Below are positions 35,690 to 47,298 of a DNA stretch of 64,000 bases, piece by piece. The notes under the pieces were generated by a model. That model saw only the letters and a program-made list of their open reading frames with translations. It was not told where the DNA came from and ran no database searches. A program made the translations under genes and the position numbers. The stretch's first letter is position 1, and each line of letters opens with the position of its first letter. Source of the stretch: Prosapia bicincta (Eukaryota > Arthropoda > Insecta > Hemiptera > Cercopidae); contig JBAIZL010000004.1 in NCBI GenBank assembly GCA_036971475.1, positions 65,446,900-65,510,899 of the forward strand, read 5' to 3'.

Positions 35690-36210
35690 GTAAGTAAGAA
35701 GAATTTTATGAAAAATACTTTAAAAATAATTTTTACATTTATCTTTCTTGTTTATTATTGAAGCGAAAACTTTTATTACGATGCCTACAAACACTTATTG
35801 GATGGACATAAACGCACAATTTCACATCAGTGTAAAAATCCATCAGGTTACACTATGAGCCACCTCAAAGTGATTTAAATGTTAACACATGATTTCATCC
35901 GACAGCTGATTTTATATTATAGGTTATGTTGCAGAACAGCTGTTTTAACATATAGGTTATTATTAAAGCGTCTTCATCAGTTAATAAATATAATAATTTA
36001 TTTTAGTTTATTAAATCTCAATACAAACAATTCATTGTAACGGTAATAATAAACTATTTATTTTATTCTATTTTTTTAAATGAAAACATTCTTTGACGCG
36101 TCTGAAAACAAATGTTTATGTAACTTTCATTACGAAAATTATGGTTTTTCGAAATTCAAAATTTTTGTAGACATGGCTATTGCAGTTTTCACTTAATTAA
36201 TTTCATCCTT
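35690..36210 (+). repeat. Longer CAGCTG-containing element, copy 2
   Basis: Collinear with 32100-32740: CTACAAACACTTATTGGATG, TATGAGCCACCTCAAAGTGA, GACAGCTGATTTTATATTAT, AGAACAGCTGTTTTAACATA, TTAAATCTCAATACAAACAA, GACGCGTCTGAAAACAAATG, and GTAGACATGGCTATTGCAG. No coding frame is shared between copies. Confidence 0.6.
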
Positions 36211-37701
36211 TGAGCGATATTATATCTAAACTACTTTAAACTGCTCGACGGCTTTCCGTAGTACTAACATCTATAGCTATTTATTACATATATTGAAGAA
36301 TACAAGCACAGATGGTTTCCTAATATTTATCACAGATACTTGAGCAGAGATATTAGCAGCCAACACATTATCTCCGCCAATTCAAAGCATGAGATTCTAA
36401 ATGCGGCATGCAAGCTCTTTGTTAAAGAATACTTTATCTAGTACCCTTGACTCGACTAAACCTTTACTTATTTAACTTACTCAATTGTGTTTAGATGAGG
36501 AAATACAAAATAACGCTCAAATATGCCCGAGTCTAGTTGGAACGAGTTTCTACGTGGAATAAAATACAATCATAACTTTGCGACATTACGGTTTTGGTTT
36601 TCAGTTTGTTTTAACATAAGTTAAGTACTATTTACGTTTTGAAAATGGTGTCATTCCGAAACGCGTCAATAAAGCAAATTATTGTAATGTTAGGAATGGC
36701 AGAAAATTGTACAAATATTCTTAACAGAAGTGAAGATGAGTATATTAAGAATGTCAATCCTTTAACTAGCGAAATCAATTTTTGTAACAATTACACGAAT
36801 GTTTGGTTATAAAAGTCAATTATGTTTTAAAGATTTTAAAATTTAATCAACTAAAATTACAAGAATAGCTTTAGTTTTTAGCCAAAATAAATTTTGACTG
36901 CATTTTTTTTAGGTTAAGTTAAATTAAATTAAATTAAATTATTACTATGGTAATAGTTGGCAACAATGGACATAGCCTACTCCGATTTAATTTATTTTCT
37001 CAAATGTTACTTTTAAATGCATTGCACAAGATGAAAGTGAGTACAAATCGCTAACTAGCCTATAAAAAGGGCTTAAAGTTTGTACATAAAATGCAAACAT
37101 AACCTTAAAGTACAAACAAAACTTTATATAGGCTTACTAAAGGTTTCCTAATAAAACAGAACAATATTTTATACTAAAAGTAAATACAGTTTTCTTACAG
37201 GCTATATACAGAGTGTTTAGTTGGGATAGACTAGCTTAACTGTAACTTTGTTGAACCTCGACATGATGAATTTGTTTCCTTTTATCTATAACCAAATCTA
37301 ACCTAGTCTGATCCTTTATACATTTTGAAGTTAGTATATATTTATTGCATAGCATAGCGTGAGCAGTTATTTTATAGAAGAGTGTCTGTTTTTGAGGTTA
37401 TGTTGCTACAACGGCAATTAATGTATGCTTCGCATTAACCAATAGTCGTGCCTCACATTTAATAGTATTTCATATCCGAAGAGTAGGTGTTTGCCGAACG
37501 AACACGATGGTTCCCGAAGATGTAGTCCAGTGTGACTACGGTAAACCCTTTTCTGGGAGAATTAATTTACAATATTTTTCATCATACTATTCTAAAAATA
37601 ACATAGGTAGAAATATATTATGGAAGTATCAAACCATATCACGGATAAACAAACTTGTTTTTAAAGTCAATTCCTACTTGGGTCAACAATTTTTTTTAAT
37701 A
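36211..37701. other. Spacer with a single core copy
   Basis: No supportable gene. At about 36640-36668 (plus) TGAAAATGG, a short loop, CCGAAACGCG and then a nearby AATAAAG give one more core copy. The 70-codon frame at 37507-37719 lacks recognisable motifs. Confidence 0.45.
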
Positions 37702-38060
37702 TTGGTTATTTTATATTAAATAATTACAATTAATATAAATAAAGTAACATAACCTATGGTTAAAACAGCTGTTCTACCAAATAACCTATAACATAAAATC
37801 AGCTGTTTTATGAAATCTTATGTTATTTTAATTAAAATGGGATGACTATATAAATGGTAAATGCCTATACTTATATTATATACTTTGCCCTTGTTGTGAA
37901 AAGTTTTTCTCCCATTCAAAACTGAAATTAATTAATTAAATTTAATTAATTAATCCGTATTTGAAAAACCTATCAACATCAAATGTCATTCACTAACAGT
38001 CTTAAAACATGTAATTGAACTTGAGTGCATGAATAAAAAGAATTTTATTAACGATACCAA
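37702..38060 (-). mobile_element. CAGCTG-type MITE, copy 2 (minus)
   Basis: Read on the minus strand it starts at ATCGTTAATAAAATTCTTTT (near 38060), contains GATTTCATAAAACAGCTGAT and GAACAGCTGTTTTAACC, then TTATGTTACTTTATTTATAT, and ends in TAATTATTTAATATAAAATA. It matches copies at 31.0, 39.2 and 44.2 kb. Its start abuts a (TG)n(TA)n tract. Confidence 0.75.
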
Positions 38061-38077
38061 ATTTGAACAAGGTATAC

Positions 38078-38152
<75 letters not shown>
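38078..38152. repeat. (TG)n(TA)n microsatellite
   Basis: About eight TG units pass into about 27 TA units, immediately beyond the MITE terminus. Confidence 0.97.
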
Positions 38153-38159
<7 letters not shown>

Positions 38160-39159
38160 TAAGTTATTATAATAAATATTATAAGTTATATATATAATAA
38201 TAATAAGTTATGTATATATTCTAAGAGTAAACATATTTGTAATAAAGTAATTTACAAAAGACGTGAATTATAAAATCATTTGCAAGAAAAATTGGCAATA
38301 CTGAAAATTTTTTTAAAAAATTTCTTGTAGGATGGTTTTTTAAACCAAATTCTAACACTTACAATTTATATAGCATTAACCAAAATTATTACTTGTTTTA
38401 ATAAGTGTTTATATAGCCAGCTACATTTTATTAGTAGACCTACTGTTTGTCGTTTTTTTTTGTATATTAAAGGATTGTTTGATAATTATTTAGTAGTTGA
38501 GAAATTTAACTTTATTTATTTAAGAAATTTTGTTTTCTAAGATTGGCAATGGCTATAAAATTAAAAGTTATAACTCGTAAAATATTATTGATTAGACACT
38601 ATTTGTAAAGGGTCCCGCCAAAGTGCAAATGGAGGGGCGGACAAACAGTTCAAGCTAAAGCCGCCAGAACGCGCCACTGTGTAGTTCAAGTTCTGGGACG
38701 AGCGAGGCGGAATAAACGAAAAGAATAGAATGTTACATAATACTTGTCCATTATTTGAAATATTACTAAATTATTGTTACAATATAGATTTTGTAAATTA
38801 AAAATACAGATTTCCCTTATAAAGCAAAGCACTTTATTATTAGATCATTAATTAAAAACTGAATCAAAGTTATACAAAGTACTATTTCAATTTAAACTAA
38901 CATAAGTAAATAGTTTATTTCAAGGCCTATACTGGATTAATATGAATTACTAAATTAGTTATTGAATTTATTTGATACAAATTAAGTTTATTACAGATTA
39001 TGCTTTCGTTTACAGGATTTATTTACGCGAAGTCAATTAATTTCATTTAAAAATTAGGTTGATTCATAATAGGTATTAAATATCCAAACAAATAATAAAA
39101 ACAAACATTTTTGTTACTCAATCACTACTTAAAGCAAATAAAGAAAAATGTTGTTTAAG
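38153..39159. other. Spacer with a short GC-rich patch
   Basis: AT-rich apart from about 38608-38715, which is GC-rich and contains CCGCCA-type motifs. No frame or RNA fold is recognised. Confidence 0.45.
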
Positions 39160-39500
39160 TTACTTTTTATTAAATAATTACAAAAATTGTAAATAAAGTA
39201 ACAACCTATGCGCTAAAACAGCTGTTCTGCAACGTAACCTATAATATAAAATCAGCTGTTTTATGAAATCATATCTTATCACATATTTTTGGCCAAATGG
39301 GTCGAAATAACTGTATTGAATACCTTGCCCCTTCTTTAAAATGTCTGTCTTCCATAAAAAACTAAAATAATTCATTAAATATAATTAATCAATTATTATT
39401 AAAGAAAAAAAAATCTATTAATAACGTGTCATGCACCAAACGTTAAAAAATATATTTGAGTTTGAACTTGGGGGGAATGAATAAAATATATTTTATTAAC

Positions 39501-39501
<1 letters not shown>
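39160..39501 (-). mobile_element. CAGCTG-type MITE, copy 3 (minus)
   Basis: Ends TTACTTTTTATTAAATAATT (39160) and ATATATTTTATTAACGAT (39501) are imperfect inverted repeats. Inside, on the minus strand, are GATTTCATAAAACAGCTGAT, AGAACAGCTGTTTTAGCGC and GGTTGTTACTTTATTTACAA. A 65-codon minus frame (39375-39178) is fortuitous. A TG tract follows directly. Confidence 0.78.

Positions 39502-39504
<3 letters not shown>

Positions 39505-39538
<34 letters not shown>
39505..39538. repeat. (TG)n microsatellite
   Basis: About 17 TG units at the terminus of the MITE copy. Confidence 0.96.
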
Positions 39539-39540
<2 letters not shown>

Positions 39541-40660
39541 GGAGAATGAGAACTAATAGAAGGAATGTAATGTTTATGGCCTTAATACTTTTCGTTGCTA
39601 CTATTCTCAAAACGTACAAGTGAATTCCTAGTTTAAAAATTTCCAAAAAAACCTTCACCGAAACTTCAGCGTTATAACAAACATTAAGAACTGTTTATTT
39701 GTCTATTTATAAAAGCTCTGTTATTTTTACGACACCCCATGAAGGATGTATGACCGAGATTGTCACAAGATTTATTACAAAGCTACAGCCGTGTCTCTTT
39801 TATTTACGCCTAAGCATGACGTCAAACGGTCGATGGCAATATCTTTTCTGTTTACTTTTATATTTTTCTTCAAGTATTATTTACTATATGTTTACACAGA
39901 ACGAAATTGTTCTTATCTAAAAACCTACTTCTGCGAATCGTCAGTAGTCTACACGAGTGTTATTGTGTCTTCCCAAGTTTGCTTCTTGTTCGCTTGTAGA
40001 AAAAAATGTTTGACGTCTTCTCCACAATCGCAGCAAAGGTAAAAAGAATTACTATTTTTATTACAGAGATTTAGCTTCAAGTCTCTGCGGCGTTTCAACT
40101 TATTATGTTTTGAAGACTTGGAAACAATACAATACTTTTACGGAAAATTTAAATATTACTAATGTTGATATTTTTACAGCCTCTAATGTCGGCCTAGATA
40201 ATACATGTTGCAGATTTAGTGAGGAATTACATCAAAAACTTATTCTTTTTATCATTTCCTATGAAATTTTGTCTGTTTTAAGTTTTAAAATACCAAATAG
40301 TACATTCTTTTACTGAAAAAATTTAATTACAGGCATAAAACTTAGGTCACATGCAGAGTTATTTAATAATAATCATTATTAATAAGAAAACATTATGGGA
40401 AAATAAAATCGAAAGACCTCCAGTAAATTTACTGAAGTAATACTAATAGAACACCAGACATTTACTTTTATTGTTAGTTATTTAAAAACTTTGTTAGGAA
40501 ATGCAAACATAGTTAAAGTAACAACACGGGAGCCAATAGAGTGCGTACTAAAGTAGGAAATAGATTCCTCATATTCTTAGACAAATCTGTAATTTTATGG
40601 AAAAATCTGTTCCGTTTTACGAAAAATTGTAAATGAGAAAAACCGGAGTTCTGTTTAAAA
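39539..40660. other. Spacer without recognisable gene
   Basis: Three short plus frames (39699-39920, 39746-40042, 40110-40316) overlap or abut. None shows a domain, and two are in different phases over the same bases. An unrecognised exon cannot be excluded. Confidence 0.4.
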
Positions 40661-43600
40661 CAGGCGAGGGTTTGTAGACTTCGGAATATATTAAGATGTT
40701 ATCCCCAGACTTTAACTGGTAGAATGTTGTCCTTTATAGTTAAATCCGGTCTGTTTGGAAAACGTTAATGAGTAGAACAAAAATAAGTGATAATAGATTA
40801 TCTGTTGAGAAACAGATGAGTACTTGTAGAGTTCGTACTAGATCAAGATGTTACCCAGACTTTAACTGGTAGAATGTTGTCCTTTATAGTTAAATCCGGT
40901 CTGTTTGGAAAACGTTAATGAGTAGAACAAAGATATATGATAACAGATTATCTGTTGAGAAGCAGATGAGGACTTGTAGAGTTCGTACTAGATCAAGATG
41001 TTACCCAGACTTTAACTGGTAGAATGTTGTCCTTTATAGTTAAATCCGGTCTGTTTGGAAAACGTTAATGAGTAGAACAAAGATATATGATAACAGATTA
41101 TCTGTTGAGAAGCAGATGAGGACTTGTAGAGTTCGTACTAGATCAAGATGTTACCCAGACTTTAAGTGGTAGAATGTTGTCCTTTATAGTTAAATCCGGT
41201 CTGTTTGGAAAACGTTAATGAGTAGAACAAAGATATATGATAACAGATTATCTGTTGAGAAGCAGATGAGGACTTGTAGAGTTCGTACTAGATCAAGATG
41301 TTACCCAGACTTTAAGTGGTAGAATGTTGTCCTTTATAGTTAAATCCGGTCTGTTTGGAAAACGTTAATGAGCAGAACAAAGATATATGATAACAGATTA
41401 TCTGTTGAGAAGCAGACGAGGACTTGTAGAGTTCGTACTAGATCAAGATGTTATCCCAGAACCTAGATATATGATAACAGATTATATGTTGAGAAGCAGA
41501 TGAGGACTTGTAGAGTTCGTACTAGATCAAGATGTTACCCAGACTTTAAGTGGTAGAATTTTGTCCTTTATAGTTAAATCCGGTCTTTTTGGAAAACGTT
41601 AATGAGCAGAACAAAGATAAGTGATAATAGATTATCTGTTGAGAAGCAGACGAGGACTTGTAGAGTTCGTACTAGATCAAGATGTTACCCAGACTTTAAG
41701 TGGTAGAATGTTGTCCTTTATAGTTAAATCCGGTCTTTTTGGAAAACGTTAATGAGCAGAACAAAGATATATGATAACAGATTATATGTTGAGAAGCAGA
41801 CGAGGACTTGTAGAGTTCGTACTAGATCAAGATGTTATCCCAGAACCTAGATATATGATAACAGATTATATGTTGAGAAGCAGATGAGGACTTGTAGAGT
41901 TCGTACTAGATCAAGATGTTACCCAGACTTTAAGTGGTAGAATGTTGTCCTTTATAGTTAAATCCGGTCTTTTTGGAAAACGTTAATGAGCAGAACAAAG
42001 ATTAGTGATAATAGATTATCTGTTGAGAAGCAGACGAGGACTTGTAGAGTTCGTACTAGATCAAGATGTTACCCAGACTTTAAGTGGTAGAATGTTGTCC
42101 TTTATAGTTAAATCCGGTCTTTTTGGAAAACGTTAATGAGCAGAACAAAGATATATGATAACAGATTATATGTTGAGAAGCAGACGAGGACTTGTAGAGT
42201 TCGTACTAGATCAAGATGTTATCCCAGAACCTAGATATATGATAACAGATTATATGTTGAGAAGCAGATGAGGACTTGTAGAGTTCGTACTAGATCAAGA
42301 TGTTACCCAGACTTTAAGTGGTAGAATGTTGTCCTTTATAGTTAAATCCGGTCTTTTTGGAAAACGTTAATGAGCAGAACAAAGATAAGTGATAATAGAT
42401 TATCTGTTGAGAAGCAGACGAGGACTTGTAGAGTTCGTACTAGATCAAGATGTTACCCAGACTTTAAGTGGTAGAATGTTGTCCTTTATAGTTAAATCCG
42501 GTCTGTTTGGAAAACGTTAATGAGTAGAACAAAGATACGTGATAATAGATTATCTGTTGAGAAGCAGACGAGGACTTGTAGAGTTCGTACTAGATCAAGA
42601 TGTTATCCCAGAACCTAGATATGTGATAACAGATTATCTGTTGAGAAACAGACGAGGACTTGTAGAGTTCGTACTAGATCAAGATGTTATCCCAGAACCT
42701 AGATATGTGATAACAGATTATCTGTTGAGAAACAGACGAGGACTTGTAGAGTTCGTACTAGATCAAGATGTTATCCCAGAACCTAGATATGTGATAACAG
42801 ATTATCTGTTGAGAAACAGACGAGGACTTGTAGAGTTCGTACTAGATCAAGATGTTATCCCAGAACCTAGATATGTGATAACAGATTATCTGTTGAGAAA
42901 CAGACGAGGACTTGTAGAGTTCGTACTAGATCAAGATGTTATCCCAGAACCTAGATATGTGATAACAGATTATCTGTTGAGAAACAGACGAGGACTTGTA
43001 GAGTTCGTACTAGATCAAGATGTTATCCCAGAACCTAGATATGTGATAACAGATTATCTGTTGAGAAACAGACGAGGACTTGTAGAGTTCGTACTAGATC
43101 AAGATGTTACCCAGACTTTAAGTGGTAGAATGTTGTCCTTTATAGTTAAATCCGGTCTTTTTGGAAAACGTTAATGAGCAGAACAAAGATAAGTGATAAT
43201 AGATTATCTGTTGAGAAGCAGACGAGGACTTGTAGAGTTCGTACTAGATCAAGATGTTACCCAGACTTTAAGTGGTAGAATGTTGTCCTTTATAGTTAAA
43301 TCCGGTCTGTTTGGAAAACGTTAATGAGTAGAACAAAGATACGTGATAATAGATTATCTGTTGAGAAGCAGACGAGGACTTGTAGAGTTCGTACTAGATC
43401 AAGATGTTATCCCAGAACCTAGATATGTGATAACAGATTATCTGTTGAGAAACAGACGAGGACTTGTAGAGTTCGTACTAGATCAAGATGTTATCCCAGA
43501 ACCTAGATATGTGATAACAGATTATCTGTTGAGAAACAGACGAGGACTTGTAGAGTTCGTACTAGATCAAGATGTTATCCCAGAACCTAGATATGTGATA

Positions 43601-43960
43601 ACAGATTATCTGTTGAGAAACAGATGAGGACTTGTAGAGTTCGTTCTAGATCAAGATGTTATCCCAGACTTTAAGTGGTAGAATGTTGACCTTTGTAGTT
43701 AAATGTAGTCTGTTTGGAAAACGTTATTGAGCAGAACAAAGATATGTGATAACAGATTATCTGACGAGGACTTCAAGGATTCGGAATAGATTAAAAAGCT
43801 ATTCCAGACTTTAAGTGGTAGAATGTTGACTTTATAGTTATATCGGGTTCGTTTTGAAAAACGCTATTGAGTGGAACAAAGATATATGATAACAGATTAT
43901 CTGTTGAGAAGCAGACGAGGACTTGTAGAGTTTAGGATTCTCCAAGTGGTTGAATGATGA
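40661..43960. repeat. Composite satellite, 150-bp and 84-bp units, 384-bp higher-order repeat
   Basis: Long units (L, 150 bp) contain CCCAGACTTTAAGTGGTAGA, GTCCTTTATAGTTAAATCCG and GGAAAACGTTAATGAG. Short units (S, 84 bp) lack that 66-bp section and read CCCAGAACCTAGATATGTGA. Both share GATTATCTGTTGAGAA and CTTGTAGAGTTCGTACTAGA. Order: five L, then S-L-L three times with S starts at 41451, 41835, 42219 and 42603 (exactly 384 bp apart), six S in a row, L-L, three S, then decayed copies. S units are 28 codons with no stop in one frame, giving a 211-codon open frame at 42539-43174; L units carry stops. I read it as noncoding. Confidence 0.96.
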
Positions 43961-44181
43961 CCTATATAGTATCACCTGCTGTTTGGAAAGATACCTGACA
44001 ACTGAAATTATTCTGGTAAGAATTATATTAATTCATTTAAGTTGCTGATAAAAGTATACCATTTAATTTCTGCTTAATAATTATTTTCCGACGATTGTAA
44101 GCCTTATTTTTAATATCCTTCTATTAGTTCTCACTCTCCATATGTAGGCCTATATTATGCTGACATTTTCCATCGTTAACA

Positions 44182-44495
44182 AAATACTTTTTATTCATCC
44201 ACTCTAGTTCAAATACATTTTTTAAAACTTGTAGTGGATGGCAATTAAAGATATTAAAGTTTTTTTCAAATATTATTCAATAATTAAATTAAAGGAATTA
44301 ATTTTAGTTTTATATGGGGGAAAACCTTTCCATAAAATGGGCAAGGTATGCAATATAATTATTTCATCTCATTTGGTTTAAAATAAGTGATAACATATGA
44401 TTTCATAAAACAGCTGATTTTATGTTACAGGTTGTGGGGTGGAACAGTTGTTTTATCATAGATTATGTTACTTTATTTATATTAATTAAAAAGAT
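44182..44495 (+). mobile_element. CAGCTG-type MITE, copy 4
   Basis: Starts AAATACTTTTTATTCATCCA and continues CTAGTTCAAATACATTTTTT, GGGCAAGGTATGCAATATAA, GATAACATATGATTTCATAA, AACAGCTGATTTTATG, GGAACAGTTGTTTTATC (second hexamer mutated to CAGTTG) and ATGTTACTTTATTTATATTA. It is the best-preserved copy at the left end. Confidence 0.78.
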
Positions 44496-45487
44496 AACTA
44501 CAATTTTCTTTGTTGGCCCAAGTAGGAATTGACTTTAGAAAATATTTTGTTTGTTTATTACAGGAAAAAATATCGCCATATTTTAAATAGATATAATATC
44601 GGTTCTGCATGACTACATCACTCAGTGATTCTTGATTGTGGGACTTGTCACAGATACTACATTAGTTTTTGCAGAATTGGTTCTATGATGAGCGGGCGGA
44701 GTGGGGTACTGAACGCACGCAAACTCTATCTACCCGGCGGGGTCAAGGTAGAAACATCTATCGCAGTGACACTTAACCCTAGCATCCCAACTTTATAACA
44801 ATATTTATTGGCTCATTATGCTCGTAGCCAGTCTAATACGAAACAATAATTGCAAATAGAAACAGCGCGATTCTGGGTTATTGGCCCGGCTGACCCTTAA
44901 ACTCACTTTTTGCTAATTTGTTGTTCTAGTCTGTCTAAGATAATATCTGTCTTCAAAATTATACTCCCTTGAAAAAAATACTGACATAACATACATGTAA
45001 ATAAATAATAACCAAATACTTGTGATATGTAAAATATAAATGTGGCTGTCCTGGTAGATTCCGTCATTCCGGCTTCTCAGATAAGGACAGAATGAACCTA
45101 ACATCACGAGTAAGTTTAGTTTTACTTAAAGAATAAAATATTCTTTGATAAATTAGTTACTTCCTAATTGTTTGTCTCAAAGAATATGATAATGAATTAG
45201 GTTTTAACTCTAGAACTCAACAATTCTCTGAAAACCAAAATAAATAATTTCCATTTTTTATAATTTTCAGGTATATTTTTCAATTCCTTGAATTACCTCA
45301 CAGTCTTATTGTATGTATATTATTAAAACTTTCAATCGTTTATTCATCCACTCAAGTTCAAATACATTTTTTTAAACTTGTAGTGCTTGGTAATTGATGT
45401 TGGTAGTTGTTCAAATATTAATTTAATAATTAAAGTTAATTTTATGAATGATTTTCGATTATTATTGTGAATATTGAGATTCTGTCA
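44496..45487. other. Spacer with a MITE fragment
   Basis: No gene seen. At about 45332-45440 the left end of the CAGCTG-type MITE reappears (TTATTCATCCACTCAAGTTC, AACTTGTAGTG) without the rest. About 44680-44780 is GC-richer. Confidence 0.5.
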
Positions 45488-45777
45488 AATATATATATAT
45501 ATATATTTAACGTTATCCATTGTTTTTCCGTTGCACTGACTTTATGAAGTTAATATATTACTAAGTAAGTAATTTAATCCACCATTAAGTGCAATAATTT
45601 TACCTTGAGTGATGAGGCACCTTTCGGTCAATTGACCATTGTCGAATCACTCAATTTTTCCAAATGAACCACTGAGTGATTCGACAATGGTCAAGTGACC
45701 GAAAGGTGCCTCATCACTCAAGGTAAAATTATTGCACTTAATGGTGGATTAAATTACTTACTTAGTAATATATTAAC

Positions 45778-45827
<50 letters not shown>
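45488..45827. repeat. (TA)n-bracketed foldback element, family B
   Basis: Order: TA tract (45488-45509), leader of about 34 nt, left arm from 45544, centre near 45663, right arm to 45782, TA tract (45781-45827). The arms are over 100 bp and almost perfect; they include AAGTTAATATATTACTAAGT, CACCATTAAGTGCAATAATT and GAGTGATGAGGCACCTTTCG. Each arm carries CGACAATGG, a GGTC/GACC hairpin and CGAAAGG, a variant of the core. It shares the layout but not the arm sequence of its right-hand neighbour. Confidence 0.85.
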
Positions 45828-45831
<4 letters not shown>

Positions 45832-46056
45832 TCGCAATATGTTTTCTTGTGTATTAATAAAGAACAAAAGTCAAAATACAAATACAAGAATTATATTTGA
45901 ATTTACAATTCAAAGCTTTTTGTTGGCTAACAGTATTCCTGATGAATATTCCTGATGATGTTGGTACTGTTAGCCAACGAAAAGCTTTGAATTGTAAATT
46001 CAAATATAATTCTTGTATTTGTATTTTGACTGTTGTTCTTTATATATATATATATA
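45781..46056. repeat. (TA)n-bracketed foldback element, family A, shortened centre
   Basis: Order: TA tract shared with the previous element, the same 32-nt leader (AAATATCGCAATATGTTTTC...) as at 22.5 kb, left arm, right arm, TA tract (46040-46056). The arm sequences are almost identical to the 22.5-kb copy. The centre is rearranged: the left copy of the core is truncated around 45935-45950. The right core (45952-45986) is CTGATGATG, TTGG/CCAA hairpin, CGAAAAGC. Confidence 0.85.
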
Positions 46057-46058
46057 CA

Positions 46059-46100
46059 TATTTATATTAATTGTAATTATTTAATAAAAAGTAACTATAA
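46059..46100 (+). repeat. Fragment of the CAGCTG-type MITE right end
   Basis: TTATATTAATTGTAATTATT then TAATAAAAAGTAACT matches the right terminus of the MITE copies. It directly follows the TA tract of the foldback. Confidence 0.6.
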
Positions 46101-46389
46101 TAAAATGTTTTTCTTTCTTGACCTAAGTAAAAATTTACATGAAATGCTTCTTATTATATTGCTTGGAACGTACTGGAACAGTTTGAAAATAATAGCAACG
46201 CAGCGTTTTGAAATCATAAACCTCATGTTTTCTTATTAGTCCACACGCTTCTTACTTATATCTTCAAATATTCAATCGCTACTATTGGCAACACTGCTAT
46301 TATTACCTACTGTTACTATAAAACCCTAACATTTCTACTCTTAATATATTTGTCCATTATTTTACAATTCTTGTTGTAATAGATTCATG

Positions 46390-46650
46390 TATTACCATCA
46401 GATGTCTCCTCAACTTGCCTCCTGACTTTCCTCAGCAGTCTTTTTCGTCTTCTTTCCCATGGTGTATCTTTTTAAGGACTTGTAGAAGTAGTCTGTCACC
46501 CCTCTCTCTGCAAATGTCCATAGAGGTAACCTGTCACTACCAATTGTCTGCAAATGTCCTCAACGTTATAGTTGGCTGTAGCTTTTGACATCTACTATGG
46601 TGGGAGCAACCCTTATCACTTTAGTTATTCTATTTTCTATAGTCTCGTAT
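46390..46650 (-). pseudogene. Possible decayed LINE reverse-transcriptase tail
   Basis: On the minus strand, fragments in shifting frames read ENRITKVIRVAPTIVDV, GHLQTI, RLPLWTF and TPWERRRKRLLRKVRRQVEE. The order recalls the end of many LINE or transposon-derived proteins (a GHLxRM-like phrase followed by RRRRGRPRKTWRRQ-like residues). No continuous frame exists, and the match is by eye only. Confidence 0.3.
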
Positions 46651-47298
46651 TTTTTCTACTAAACTATTACATGTTTAAAACTGAATTGTATAAACATGTA
46701 TACGTGAAGTCATGCATACCTTCTCATTAGGCCAATGTTTATATTCTAAAATTTATTTATTTCCCTTTGGGTAGTTTCCTCCCTGTTTTTGTCATCCTCC
46801 ATCGTGGCAATGTTTGAACTTACAAACTCTTTAAAGCGAACTTATCCTCTTCAAAAAAATATGTTTATTTTTTTAACTCGGTGTAAATGAAAATTGTAAC
46901 AATAGTCTCTACTTCCTCGCAGATAAGAGTATAGAGCTATCGTGTTTGCATACCTATTTTTACCTCGTAATATATAGTTTCTGTTTGGTTTCTTACATCA
47001 TGTCTATGTTGAAGAAACCAAAAACTGCCTTTGTCCGGCTAGTGTAAGTTTAAAAAAAAACTTAACATGTTCCAATAATAGGTTAGAGTTTTATATTTTA
47101 AAAAAATTCATATTAGTACTGGTTTAGTTTATTTATTCTGTATAATTATTTCGCGAAATCTGTTTTTTATGTCTTGAAATAAGTGGTTTTCATAGTTGTC
47201 CAAGTCTTTTGTAAGAAATATGCTAAAAGACTTGACACTATTATGGGTGTCGTGCAAAATTGTATAGACTAGATTATGTTGTAAATAATAAATAAGAA
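46651..47298. other. Spacer without recognisable gene
   Basis: AT-rich; nothing recognised. Confidence 0.45.

Noticed and set aside
42539..43174. A 211-residue open frame with 28-residue repeats
   Set aside because: It is explained by consecutive 84-bp satellite units without a stop. The related 150-bp units carry stops.
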